Assembly: GCF_037120705.1 (NCBI RefSeq)
Contig: NZ_JAWLJU010000002.1
Span: 1,054,001-1,118,000, forward strand
Direction: 5' to 3'
DNA: 64,000 bases
DNA from: Pseudoalteromonas sp. UG3-2
GTDB taxonomy: Bacteria; Pseudomonadota; Gammaproteobacteria; Enterobacterales; Alteromonadaceae
Of this stretch, positions 55,920 to 64,000 are shown piece after piece. A program made the translations under genes and the position numbers. How positions within the stretch are numbered: position 1 is the stretch's first letter; each line of letters starts with the position of its first letter. The notes beneath the pieces are model-generated. The model did not search any database. It was not told the DNA's origin and saw nothing but the letters and a program-made list of their open reading frames with translations.

Positions 55920-56948
55920 TCACTTCTCAGCTGACTTGGTGGTGCGCTTCAATAACACTTCAAGCAAAGACGAAATGGCGCTTTTCAATAAGCTTTGTTT
56001 GTGGGTTAAGCGTGGTAGTGGACGACAAAGTTCCATCGCCTTGTAGCCAAGACGCGCAGTAAAGATCCCCGCACTGAGCCCTTGTGCCGAGCGAGTGGAC
56101 AGTTTACCCAATAACTCAGCACCAACACTGGTGGCAGCCAAGTCACTGAGTAGCTCACTGGCGCCAACAAAGACCATCTGCTTGAGCAGCATTTTATAGA
56201 GCGTGATACGGCTACGATAAGCTAGCCTAATGCCATAATGTTTACTGATCTTTTCCACCAGCACCACACCGCGCCACAATACCGCCAACATATCCACCAG
56301 CGCCATTGGGCTCAAGGCCACTAACAATGCCGAAGTGGTAGCATGTTCTTGGATCAGCTTTTTTGCTTGGGCATCTTGGTCGCTTAGCAGTGACTTTTCA
56401 TACAACGCGATGACTTCTTTATCTGTGTGGTGCGGTTGCAATGCGGCTTTAAACTCGGCGACTTTTTCTTTCGGGTGAACTCGAAGAAGCGGCTTCAACC
56501 ACTCTTTTGCTTCACCGATTTGGTCGCTTTGCAATAACCGCTGGGCATCAATTTTGTGCTGTTGATGACGCTTTAGGTGCCTAAGCGCTATGGCTTCTGA
56601 GACTAAAAACTTAAACAGCGCCAACAAGCCTAATGTTAAAACACTGGCATACAGGGCAAAGAGAACGATATTTTCATCAAAACTGGTTACTAAGGTTATC
56701 CCTGCTTCGACCACAATTAATAGCAGCAGCGCAACAATAAATAGCTGCTTTAAACCAAAACGCCAACGGGGCTCGTAAACGCGTTCAATCTTTGGCATTT
56801 CTGGCGCATCCGTCGTGCCGTCGTGGTTGGTTGGGCTAATGTCAGCGGGTAAAATCTGACCTTGATGCTGCTCCTTGTGCTCTGAAACTTCCGGCTCAGC
56901 CTCGAATCGCCTGCCAGAGCCGTTATAGTTGTTTGGCTGTTCACTCAT
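55920..56948 (-). CDS. ycjF: YcjF (DUF697/TIGR01620) membrane protein
   Basis: The 342-residue product (E. coli 353) has a polar amino end of about 60 residues, two spans (FIVALLLLIVVEAGITLV and LYASVLTLGLLALFKFLV), a helical region, and a DUF697-type C-terminal part (ATTSALLVALSPMALVDMLA). It is always linked with ycjX and psp genes, and in E. coli belongs to the PspF regulon. Its ATG overlaps the ycjX stop as ATGA. Molecular function unknown. Confidence 0.92.
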   Translation of the reverse strand: MSEQPNNYNGSGRRFEAEPEVSEHKEQHQGQILPADISPTNHDGTTDAPEMPKIERVYEPRWRFGLKQLFIVALLLLIVVEAGITLVTSFDENIVLFALYASVLTLGLLALFKFLVSEAIALRHLKRHQQHKIDAQRLLQSDQIGEAKEWLKPLLRVHPKEKVAEFKAALQPHHTDKEVIALYEKSLLSDQDAQAKKLIQEHATTSALLVALSPMALVDMLAVLWRGVVLVEKISKHYGIRLAYRSRITLYKMLLKQMVFVGASELLSDLAATSVGAELLGKLSTRSAQGLSAGIFTARLGYKAMELCRPLPRLTHKQSLLKSAISSLLEVLLKRTTKSAEK

Positions 56949-58357
56949 CGTAATTTATCTCCGATCAAAAACTGCATCACGTGATCGAGGCGGATATGAG
57001 ACAACGCCCCTTGCTTGGCCACCAGCGGTTCAAACGCGAGGAACTCAAAGCCCCCTTCGGGCCAGTGACTTGCCGCGGGAATATGATCCGGAGGAATGGG
57101 CGGAGCATAATTAATAAACGCGGTTTCACCAACGGGTTTGCCATAAATGCATTGCAAATTGTGCTTACCATCTTGCACACTTCTTGACTCCACACTGCGC
57201 ACCGATGAAATCGACATGGTATCCACCGTCACACCATTAAACCTAAGCTCATTGGCACTGTCGGCTAACATCGAGTTCAATAGCCGAGTGAGGTTACTTT
57301 GCTGCTCGCTAAGAACACCATCGCACTTGTTGGCAGCAAACAATACTTTATCAATTTTGGGGCTCAGCAACCGCGATAAAAAGCCACTTTTACCATGGGC
57401 AAACATCCCTAACACTTGTTTTAGGGCATGCTCTTGCTCTTTTAAGGTGTCGTAACCATCGTTAAGACTAGCCAACAGATCCACTAACACAATTTGCCGA
57501 TCAAATTGGCAAAAATAGTCTTTATAAAATGGCGTAACCACCTGCTTCTTATAGGCTTCAAAGCGTGCTTCGAGTTGCTTATATTGACTGTTTTCTGCCC
57601 CTTGTTCAGGGTGTGATGGCAGCGGGAAAAACAGTAATACCGGGGCTCCGGCAAGATCGCCCGGGATCAAAGCCCGGCCAGGCTGCAGGTTCGATAACCG
57701 CGTATTACTTTGCAAAGTATGTAAGAGTTGGTGATACTGCTCTGCCAGGGTCTTGAGCTGTGTTTCATTAACCTCAGCTTGGCTATCAAACTGTGTAACT
57801 TGCTGCAAAAACTCTGCGGCATACGGCCGGTATTTCGGCTTATTTAACAGTGCAAGCTGTTGTTCACACCATTGCCGATAATCCACTTTCAGTAACGGCA
57901 AATCCATTAACCACTCACCGGGGTAGTCATATAACTCTAGGTACAGGGTGTGGGTTTGTGCCAGATGCTGTTTTAAGCCCCGTTGACTGGTATATTTAAA
58001 TGCCAAAGTGAGGGTATTAATTCGCTTAGTCGAAGGCGGCCAGCTGGGCTGCTCTTGCAAAAGGCAACTTACCGCTTCTTGATAGTCGAAGGTTGGTACC
58101 ACCAAAGCTAGTTGTGGCTCGGTGCGGCACGCCACCAAGCGCCCTTCACTCACGACATCAAAAAACGGCAAGTTTTGGCGTTCGGCTTGGGTCGTCAGCT
58201 GTTTAATTAAAGCGGTAATAAACGCGGTTTTACCACTGCCACTGAAGCCGGTAACGGCAAGCTTTACGTGCTTATCAAAGGAACGGTGGAGCGTTTTTTT
58301 GGCGTGTTGTTTTAGTTTTGTTATGGATGTTGGGGGGCGAAAGCCTGTTTTGGTCAT
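56945..58357 (-). CDS. ycjX: YcjX-family P-loop protein
   Basis: The 470-residue product (E. coli 465) is a predicted nucleotide-binding protein with Walker A GFSGSGKTAFITALI near residue 37 and a DLLASLNDGYDTL region further on. YLELYDYPGEWLMDLPLL is a conserved family block. It lies in the phage-shock locus as in E. coli and is co-regulated there. GTP/ATP binding is inferred from the motif. It begins 46 bp after pspC. Confidence 0.93.
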   Translation of the reverse strand: MTKTGFRPPTSITKLKQHAKKTLHRSFDKHVKLAVTGFSGSGKTAFITALIKQLTTQAERQNLPFFDVVSEGRLVACRTEPQLALVVPTFDYQEAVSCLLQEQPSWPPSTKRINTLTLAFKYTSQRGLKQHLAQTHTLYLELYDYPGEWLMDLPLLKVDYRQWCEQQLALLNKPKYRPYAAEFLQQVTQFDSQAEVNETQLKTLAEQYHQLLHTLQSNTRLSNLQPGRALIPGDLAGAPVLLFFPLPSHPEQGAENSQYKQLEARFEAYKKQVVTPFYKDYFCQFDRQIVLVDLLASLNDGYDTLKEQEHALKQVLGMFAHGKSGFLSRLLSPKIDKVLFAANKCDGVLSEQQSNLTRLLNSMLADSANELRFNGVTVDTMSISSVRSVESRSVQDGKHNLQCIYGKPVGETAFINYAPPIPPDHIPAASHWPEGGFEFLAFEPLVAKQGALSHIRLDHVMQFLIGDKLR

Positions 58358-58403
58358 CGGTTAAGTATATCCCCTCTAAAAGGCTAAAGGCGGGCTGACC
58401 GCC

Positions 58404-58805
58404 TTATAGCTTGTCTATTTCTCGGCTCACCGTAAACTCTGGTGAAGTAACGTAGCGTTCCATACTTTGAATACGGTTGTCTAAGCGCCCTAGCCTGTCT
58501 TTTAAATCAAACAGCGCCTGACGTGGTGGCTCTCCTTTTTGCCATACCTTAAACTTTACTGACACGCGATCCTCGTCTTTATCATGAGTGGACTTTTGAG
58601 GTTGTGTCTCGCGTTTGTCTAAGATAAACCAACAGGCGACATACGCAACCACAAATAATGGTCCGCCCGATAACAACACCGCCGTCACGAATAAAATCCG
58701 CACCAGCCACAGCTCCATGTTAAAGTAATCACTTAAGCCGGCGCAAACCCCTGCTATTTTTCCGCGGCTAGGGTCGCGATACAGTTCTCGTTTCATTCTA
58801 CTCAT
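58404..58805 (-). CDS. pspC: Phage shock protein C
   Basis: Inner-membrane sensor that recruits PspA under membrane stress. The ATG at 58805 overlaps the pspB stop as ATGA and gives 133 residues (E. coli 119) beginning MSRMKRELYRDPSRGKIAGV; GGAGA lies 9 bp upstream. The PspC domain holds CAGLSDYFNMELWLVRILFV and two spans; the C-terminal part ends in a leucine-zipper-like LFDLKDRLGRLDNRIQSMER. Confidence 0.94.
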   Translation of the reverse strand: MSRMKRELYRDPSRGKIAGVCAGLSDYFNMELWLVRILFVTAVLLSGGPLFVVAYVACWFILDKRETQPQKSTHDKDEDRVSVKFKVWQKGEPPRQALFDLKDRLGRLDNRIQSMERYVTSPEFTVSREIDKL

Positions 58806-59035
58806 AACTTGCGTCTCCACTGCGGTGACTCTTGGTCAAGCAAGGCTTCCAGCGTCTCTACGCGCTCTGCCATTTTTTCCGCCTTATTAGCAAGTTCAAT
58901 TAACTGGCGGTGCTCATGTTCACTCAAACCTTGACTCACTTGCTTCTTACTGCGGTAATGCAAAATAAGCCAAAGCGGAGCCACTATCACCATAAAAATA
59001 ATCAATGGTGCCATCAATAGTTCTGGATCAAACAT
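58802..59035 (-). CDS. pspB: Phage shock protein B
   Basis: Small inner-membrane partner of PspC. The 77-residue product (E. coli 74) has one amino-terminal span (LLMAPLIIFMVIVAPLWLIL) and a coiled-coil tail (LIELANKAEKMAERVETLEA). It lies 78 bp after pspA and overlaps pspC by 4 bp. No pspD follows pspC in this locus. Confidence 0.95.
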   Translation of the reverse strand: MFDPELLMAPLIIFMVIVAPLWLILHYRSKKQVSQGLSEHEHRQLIELANKAEKMAERVETLEALLDQESPQWRRKL

Positions 59036-59113
59036 ACTCTTCTCCTGCCTTCAACTGGGCTTGTTATTATTGTAGTTAGTATGCACCTACCATGACAGTA
59101 GGTGCGGTTATTT

Positions 59114-59773
59114 TCACTTGCCAGCCATTTTCTTTTTCAGCTGCTCCAGCTCATCGTCGATTTTTTCATTCTTTTGCAAATCGGCGATTTCATCAGACAG
59201 GCTCTTCTTACCTAAGTCGTATGACTCAACTTGAGACTCCAAGCCATCGATTTTGCTTTCAAAGCGCTCAAAGCGATTCAAGGCATCGTCTACTTTGTTG
59301 CTGTCTAAAGTCTTTTTCACTTCAAGACGCGACTCAGCTGAACGCTGACGCAGCACAATGGCTTTTTGTCGCGCTTTAGCGTCTGCCAGCTTATCTTGTA
59401 AAGTGCTGACTTCTTGTTGCAACTTTTCGATGTGGGTATCAACGTGCTCCAGCTCTTTCTCAAGTGCCGCAACATCGTCTGCTGATTTTTGCTTTTCCAG
59501 AAGTGCTGAGCGGGCAAGATCTTCACGCTCTTTACTTAACGCAAGCTCAGCTTTTTGCTGCCAATCATCAACCTGAGCTTGAAATTGCTCAAGGCGGCGT
59601 GTCAGCTCTTTTTTCTCAGCCAATGTTTTCGCTGAAGTGGATCTTACTTCGACAAGGGTGTCTTCCATCTCTTGAATAATCAAGCGAACCATTTTTTCTG
59701 GGTCTTCCGCTTTATCCAAAATCGCATTGATATTAGAATTCACTATGTCTGCAAAACGTGAGAAAATTCCCAT
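59114..59773 (-). CDS. pspA: Phage shock protein A
   Basis: ESCRT-III-like protein that both inhibits PspF and coats damaged inner membrane. The 219 residues (E. coli 222) begin MGIFSRFADIVNSNINAILD, the membrane-binding amphipathic helix, and continue as a long coiled coil with KAEDPEKMVRLIIQEMEDTL. First gene of the pspA-pspB-pspC-ycjX-ycjF series. A sigma-54-type promoter lies about 50 bp upstream. Confidence 0.97.
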   Translation of the reverse strand: MGIFSRFADIVNSNINAILDKAEDPEKMVRLIIQEMEDTLVEVRSTSAKTLAEKKELTRRLEQFQAQVDDWQQKAELALSKEREDLARSALLEKQKSADDVAALEKELEHVDTHIEKLQQEVSTLQDKLADAKARQKAIVLRQRSAESRLEVKKTLDSNKVDDALNRFERFESKIDGLESQVESYDLGKKSLSDEIADLQKNEKIDDELEQLKKKMAGK

Positions 59774-59819
59774 AGTGGTTACCTCTTTGGTTAATAGCTA
59801 AATTGCTTACTAGCTATGT

Positions 59820-59836
59820 ATCAAATAGCTTGCCAA
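59820..59836 (-). promoter_or_regulatory. Sigma-54-type promoter of pspA
   Basis: TTGGCA (59831-59836) followed after the GG by 10 bp and then TTGAT: consensus -24 GG is present but the -12 dinucleotide is GA rather than GC. The AT-rich stretch 59840-59950 upstream suits IHF bending and PspF binding. Confidence 0.6.
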
Positions 59837-59956
59837 CTTTATAAAAAACATTTCCTTATATATATCAGTAATTTATTTATATTTTAAAACTCCTTTAGTT
59901 ATCCTCTTTTTTGAAATACACTAGTAATTAGTAAAAAACACTAAGAGTTAGGCAAT

Positions 59957-61036
59957 ATGAGCCGATTTCGTCAACAGGATAATTTACTGGGCCAATCCGA
60001 TAGCTTTTTAGCGGTGCTCGATAAGGTCTCACAACTGGCGCCTCTAGAGAAGCCCGTCTTGATCATTGGTGAGCGCGGTACAGGTAAAGAACTGATCGCC
60101 GCACGTCTGCACTACTTATCAGAGCGCTGGGATCAAGAGTACGTCAAACTCAACTGCGCCGCACTAAACGAAAACTTACTCGAAAGTGAGTTGTTTGGCC
60201 ACGAAAGTGGCGCCTTTACTGGGGCTAGCAAACGCCATGAGGGCCGTTTCGAGCGCGCCAACAGCGGCACCTTGTTTTTAGATGAGCTGGCCAACACCTC
60301 TGCTATGGTACAAGAAAAACTGCTACGAGTGATTGAGTATGGCGAGTTTGAACGTGTCGGCGGTAAATCAACGGTCAAGGTGGATACCCGGTTGGTCTGC
60401 GCTACTAACGAAGACTTACCGAGCCTCGCTGATGCCGGCGAGTTTCGTCATGACTTACTTGATAGGCTGGCTTTTGATGTCATCACACTCCCGCCACTGC
60501 GGGCCAGAAAAGAAGATATCTTATTATTAGCCGAGCACTTTGCCATAAACATGGCACGTGACTTGGAGTGGGAGCTGTTCAGTGGCTTTACCCGCAAAGC
60601 CACGGAAAAACTATTAGAATACCCTTGGCCTGGCAATGTTCGTGAGCTGAAAAATGTCATCGAACGCAGCTTATACCGCCACGGCAACGACCAAATACCG
60701 GTCCATGAAATCATCTTCGACCCGTTTGCCAGTCCTTACCGTCCAAGCCAACGGATCAAAGCGCCTCAACCACAAACGGTAGTGCAAACACCCACTGAAA
60801 CCGTTGCCGCGACGGATGAAGCCGTGACCGAAAGCCCAGCACTAGAATTCGACTTTCCTTGCGACTTGAAATCGCTATCCAATGACTATGAAATTTCCTT
60901 GTTGCAAAAAGCGCTGGAATTTAGCCAATTTAATCAAAAGAAGACTGCACAAAACCTCGGTTTGACGTATCATCAACTGAGAGGTTATTTGAAAAAATAC
61001 AACCTGTTAGATCAAAACCAAAAACAAGAGGCATAG
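59957..61036 (+). CDS. pspF: Phage shock operon transcriptional activator PspF
   Basis: AAA+ activator of sigma-54 RNA polymerase, without receiver domain and inhibited by PspA. The 359-residue product has Walker A GERGTGKEL, the sigma-54-contacting GAFTGA loop, Walker B GTLFLDEL and the WPGNVRELKNVIERS sensor region. The C-terminal helix-turn-helix is NQKKTAQNLGLTYHQLRGYL. It is longer than E. coli PspF (325) because of a Thr/Glu/Val-rich linker near residues 265-300. Divergent from pspA and followed 2 bp later by sapA. Confidence 0.97.
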   Translation: MSRFRQQDNLLGQSDSFLAVLDKVSQLAPLEKPVLIIGERGTGKELIAARLHYLSERWDQEYVKLNCAALNENLLESELFGHESGAFTGASKRHEGRFERANSGTLFLDELANTSAMVQEKLLRVIEYGEFERVGGKSTVKVDTRLVCATNEDLPSLADAGEFRHDLLDRLAFDVITLPPLRARKEDILLLAEHFAINMARDLEWELFSGFTRKATEKLLEYPWPGNVRELKNVIERSLYRHGNDQIPVHEIIFDPFASPYRPSQRIKAPQPQTVVQTPTETVAATDEAVTESPALEFDFPCDLKSLSNDYEISLLQKALEFSQFNQKKTAQNLGLTYHQLRGYLKKYNLLDQNQKQEA

Positions 61037-61038
61037 CG

Positions 61039-62646
61039 GTGCGAAAATTGTTTTTTGGGGTGCTTTGTTCGGCGTTATTTGGCTGTAACGAGGCACCACC
61101 AAACAAAGTCAATAACCAATCCCAAGGTTTGGTGTATTGTGCAGAGGCGAATCCCGTTTCGTTTAACCCTCAGGTGACAACGACCGGCTCAACCATCGAT
61201 ATTATTGCCAATCAATTGTACGATACCTTGATCAGTATTGACCCCAACACCGGTGAATTTCAGCCCGAACTGGCCACTAGCTGGCAAGTGAGTGACGACG
61301 GCAAGGCTTTTACCTTTACCCTACGCCAAGACGTCAGCTTTCACGATACCTTGTACTTCACCCCCAGCCGCAATATGACTGCCGATGATGTGGTGTTCTC
61401 GTTTAACCGCTTGTTTGATGTCTATAACCCCTACCACTTCGTTGGTGATGCCGAATACCCTTATTTTCAAAGTATTGGCCTGGATCAATTGATCCGCCGC
61501 GTGCGAAAAATAGATGATTACACCGTGCGGTTTGAACTGTTTAACGCTGAAAGTAGTTTCTTGTCGAACATTGCCACTGATTTTGCCGTTATTCTCTCTA
61601 AAGAATATGCCGAACAATTAGTAGCTCAAGAACGCAAAACGGATTTTGATAGCAAACCCGTGGGCACCGGCCCCTACAAATACCGTGAGTTTTTGCGCGA
61701 TAACCTGATCCGCTATTATCGTCATGACGATTACTGGAAACACCCCGTGCATTTGGAGCAATTGGTGTATGATATTACCACCAATGGCACCAGCCGCATT
61801 GCCAAGATGTTAACCAAAGAATGCGATATCACCGCTCACCCCAGCGCTACTCAGCTCAGTGTGTTAGAGCAGCGACAAGACATCGAAGTGGAAAAAGCAG
61901 CCAACCTAAACATTGGCTACTGGGCGTTTAACACCGAAAAGCCACCTTTTGATAACCCTCAGGTGCGCCGCGCCCTGGCCCATAGCATCGATTTTGAGAA
62001 AATCATGCAAGCGGTATTTTATAACAATGGCATTCGCGCCAACTCCATGCTTCCACCGTCTTCTTGGGCGTTTGAAAAACAAGCGCAGATGCCCACTTAT
62101 AACCCAGAAAAAGCGCAAGCCTTACTCCGGCAAGCCGGGTTTGAAGAGGGTTTTGATATGACCTTGTGGGCCATGCCGGTGTCGCGGATTTATAACCCGA
62201 ATGCCAGAAAGATGGCTGAGCTTATCCAACGTGACTTACGCCAAATTGGCATTCGGGCTCGCATCGTAGAATACGAGTGGAATACTTTCTTAGAGCGTGT
62301 TGGCCGCCATGAACACGACAGCGTTTTATTAGGCTGGGCCGCCGACACCCCAGATCCAGACAACTTTTTTAGCCCTTTACTCAGTTGTACTGCCACTTTT
62401 AGCGGTAAAAACCCAGCCAATTGGTGTAACCCAGAGTTTGACTTGCTTCTCACCCAAGCTCTAGACACCAATGATATGGAGCAGCGCAAACATTATTATC
62501 ATTTAGCGCAGCAAATGGTGATTGAGCAGCTGCCCTTAGTGCCCATTGCCCATGGCCTTAGATTCCAAGCCACCAGTACCGATATCAAGGGGGTAGCACT
62601 GCGACCCTTTGGTGGTATCTCGCTGGCTGAAGCTCGGAGGAAATAG
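61039..62646 (+). CDS. sapA: Peptide ABC transporter substrate-binding lipoprotein SapA
   Basis: Periplasmic solute-binding protein of the Sap transporter, linked elsewhere to antimicrobial-peptide resistance and putrescine or potassium handling. The 535-residue product has a lipoprotein signal with lipobox LFGC at about residues 14-17 and the SBP family 5 fold (PQVTTTGSTIDIIANQLYDT, RRALAHSIDFEKIMQAVFYN). The start is GTG, 2 bp after pspF, so the two are probably co-transcribed, matching the pspF-sapA adjacency known in E. coli. Confidence 0.92.
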   Translation: MRKLFFGVLCSALFGCNEAPPNKVNNQSQGLVYCAEANPVSFNPQVTTTGSTIDIIANQLYDTLISIDPNTGEFQPELATSWQVSDDGKAFTFTLRQDVSFHDTLYFTPSRNMTADDVVFSFNRLFDVYNPYHFVGDAEYPYFQSIGLDQLIRRVRKIDDYTVRFELFNAESSFLSNIATDFAVILSKEYAEQLVAQERKTDFDSKPVGTGPYKYREFLRDNLIRYYRHDDYWKHPVHLEQLVYDITTNGTSRIAKMLTKECDITAHPSATQLSVLEQRQDIEVEKAANLNIGYWAFNTEKPPFDNPQVRRALAHSIDFEKIMQAVFYNNGIRANSMLPPSSWAFEKQAQMPTYNPEKAQALLRQAGFEEGFDMTLWAMPVSRIYNPNARKMAELIQRDLRQIGIRARIVEYEWNTFLERVGRHEHDSVLLGWAADTPDPDNFFSPLLSCTATFSGKNPANWCNPEFDLLLTQALDTNDMEQRKHYYHLAQQMVIEQLPLVPIAHGLRFQATSTDIKGVALRPFGGISLAEARRK

Positions 62647-62648
62647 TC

Positions 62649-63683
62649 ATGGTTGTAAAGTATGCATTGCGGCGTTTAAGTTTATTGCTCTTTATGCTGT
62701 TTACTTTGACCCTGTTTACCTTTTCGTTGAACTACTTGTTCCCTGGCGAGTTGGTCACCAACTTTAGTGGCGAAATGAATTCAAGCTATGCGCAAACCCA
62801 AGAGCTGATAGCCAAGTATCGCATCGAGGACAATATTTTGGTGCAGTATCTGGCCTTTATGACGCGTATGTTTGAGGGCGATTGGGGGCTGTCGCTGTCT
62901 TCTGGGCAGCCAGTACTGGATCACGTTAAGTTGTTTTTCCCAGCCACTTTAGAGCTGTGCTTATATGCATTGAGCGTCTCGGTTATCGTAGGCGTACCTG
63001 GCGGGATTATTGCCAGTGCCTATTACAAAAAGTGGCCTGACAGAGTGATCAACTCCTTAAGTTTAATGGGTTTCTCAATTCCTGTGTTTTGGCTGGCGTT
63101 ACTGCTAATTATGGCGTTCTGCCTCGGTTTAGGCTGGTTTCCAATGTCTGGCCGCATTGGCTTGCTCTATGAAATACAGCCTCTAACCAATTTACTGCTA
63201 TTGGATATTTATCTTCAAGGCTTCCCGTATGGTGGCGCTGCATTTTGGGATGCCGTTCATCACTTAGCCTTACCAACCATTGTATTGGCCATGTATCCCA
63301 CCACGGTATTAATCCGTTTTACTCGCGATTCCATGCTCGAGGTGCTAGAGCAAAACTACATCAAAACAGCTCGTGCTAAAGGCCTAAACCGCAGTCAACT
63401 TATTGTCCATCACGCCTTGCGCAACGCCCTGTTACCGGTGATAAAACAAATCGGCCTACAGTTTAGTACCTTGATCACTTTGGCGATGATCACCGAAGTG
63501 ATCTTCTCTTGGCCCGGCATTGGCCGCTGGCTCATCGATAGCATCTACCAACGCGACTACCCTGCTATTCAAGGGGGTCTTTTGGCGGTGTCGTTTTTTG
63601 TTATTATTGCCAATATGCTAGCCGATACCATCCATTCAGCCCTCGACCCACTGGCAAGGAACCAAGCTCATGGCAAAGTTTAG
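62649..63683 (+). CDS. sapB: Peptide ABC transporter permease SapB
   Basis: Inner-membrane permease. The 344-residue product (E. coli 321) has six spans and the binding-protein-dependent transport signature ARAKGLNRSQLIVHHALRNA (EAA loop) near residue 240. GGAGGAAA precedes the ATG. It overlaps sapC by 14 bp. Confidence 0.95.
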   Translation: MVVKYALRRLSLLLFMLFTLTLFTFSLNYLFPGELVTNFSGEMNSSYAQTQELIAKYRIEDNILVQYLAFMTRMFEGDWGLSLSSGQPVLDHVKLFFPATLELCLYALSVSVIVGVPGGIIASAYYKKWPDRVINSLSLMGFSIPVFWLALLLIMAFCLGLGWFPMSGRIGLLYEIQPLTNLLLLDIYLQGFPYGGAAFWDAVHHLALPTIVLAMYPTTVLIRFTRDSMLEVLEQNYIKTARAKGLNRSQLIVHHALRNALLPVIKQIGLQFSTLITLAMITEVIFSWPGIGRWLIDSIYQRDYPAIQGGLLAVSFFVIIANMLADTIHSALDPLARNQAHGKV

Positions 63684-64000
63684 TTTATACAGTGAAGAGT
63701 CGAACCGCTCACCGCTGTTTCGGTTGTGGCGTAAGTTTCGTGGCAATCACGTTGCCTTGGTTGGGTTGTGGCTATTTTTGGGTCTTACCATATTAGCGGT
63801 GACAGCGCCCTTGATTGCCCCCTATGGTGTCAATCAGCAACATGCCGATGCGCTGTTATTACCGCCGTCATGGCATGAACAAGGGGATGTCCGCTTTATT
63901 CTCGGTACCGACGACTTAGGTCGCGATTTATTATCGCGGTTGATGAATGGCGCCACCTACACTTTCGGTTTGTCTATTCTTGCCGCCTTGGTCACCACCG
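63670..64000 (+). CDS. sapC: Peptide ABC transporter permease SapC, N-terminal part
   Basis: The ATG at 63670 lies inside the end of sapB. About 110 residues are visible: FRKFRGNHVAL-type amino end, first span (LVGLWLFLGLTILAVTAPLI), and the conserved LGTDDLGRDLLSRLMNGATY of DppC/OppC/SapC permeases. The remaining spans and the EAA loop are beyond the window; sapD and sapF would be expected next. Confidence 0.93.
   Translation, partial: MAKFSLYSEESNRSPLFRLWRKFRGNHVALVGLWLFLGLTILAVTAPLIAPYGVNQQHADALLLPPSWHEQGDVRFILGTDDLGRDLLSRLMNGATYTFGLSILAALVTT

Noticed and set aside
1..64000. CRISPR arrays, tRNA or rRNA genes, prophage
   Set aside because: No regularly spaced repeats of CRISPR type, no cloverleaf with a CCA-type end, and no phage structural genes were seen.

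Overview
The window looks like core chromosome of a marine gammaproteobacterium of the Alteromonadales type, most like Pseudoalteromonas or a close relative. This is judged from protein resemblance, moderate GC by eye, conserved gene order, and the presence of phhAB, miaE, lrgAB and integron-type cassettes. The species cannot be fixed from the sequence alone. Nearly every core gene sits in a block also known from E. coli.

Positions 1-19.8 kb (minus strand) carry the envelope, translation and replication super-operon, read from the right: rpsB-tsf-pyrH-frr-uppS-cdsA-dxr-rseP-bamA-skp-lpxD-fabZ-lpxA-lpxB-rnhB-dnaE-accA, then the start of tilS. Most genes overlap or nearly touch. Intrinsic terminators sit between tsf/pyrH, frr/uppS, lpxA/lpxB and accA/tilS, so expression is probably graded along the block. 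Positions 20.1-24.6 kb (plus strand) hold map, glnD and dapD, divergent from rpsB.

Positions 24.7-28 kb are the accessory part. Four minus-strand genes (a small exported protein, a GNAT acetyltransferase, a zinc-ribbon membrane protein and a multi-span membrane protein) are each followed by an attC-like recombination site. The first bases of three cassettes are complementary to the R'' box at their own 3' end, the signature of integron gene cassettes. No integrase is present, so this reads as a cluster of attC sites lacking an integrase. Next to it lie a branched palindromic element and two 105-bp repeats with a possible compensatory base-pair change, then a TonB-dependent receptor of unknown substrate.

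Positions 30.2-38.7 kb (minus strand) are rpoE-rseA-rseB-rseC-lepA-lepB-rnc-era-recO-pdxJ. rpoE has a good SigmaE-type promoter and a 17-codon upstream ORF whose stop overlaps the rpoE start codon, a candidate leader peptide. nadB runs divergently and is followed by ygfX-sdhE, ygfZ and a SlyD-type FKBP: flavin and Fe-S maturation functions together. Positions 42.8-48.3 kb hold envelope and stress genes: a bPH-like membrane protein, a DUF481 outer-membrane protein, a DUF440 dsDNA-mimic protein, a crotonase, lrgAB and two tail-to-tail MscS channels.

Positions 48.4-55.7 kb hold cysS, ppiB, lpxH, miaE, a Yip1-family membrane protein, the phenylalanine hydroxylase pair phhAB and a methionine gamma-lyase. 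Positions 55.9-64 kb hold the phage-shock system (ycjF-ycjX-pspC-pspB-pspA with a sigma-54-type promoter, divergent pspF) followed by sapABC, which runs off the window. No rRNA, tRNA, CRISPR, prophage or complete insertion sequence was seen.
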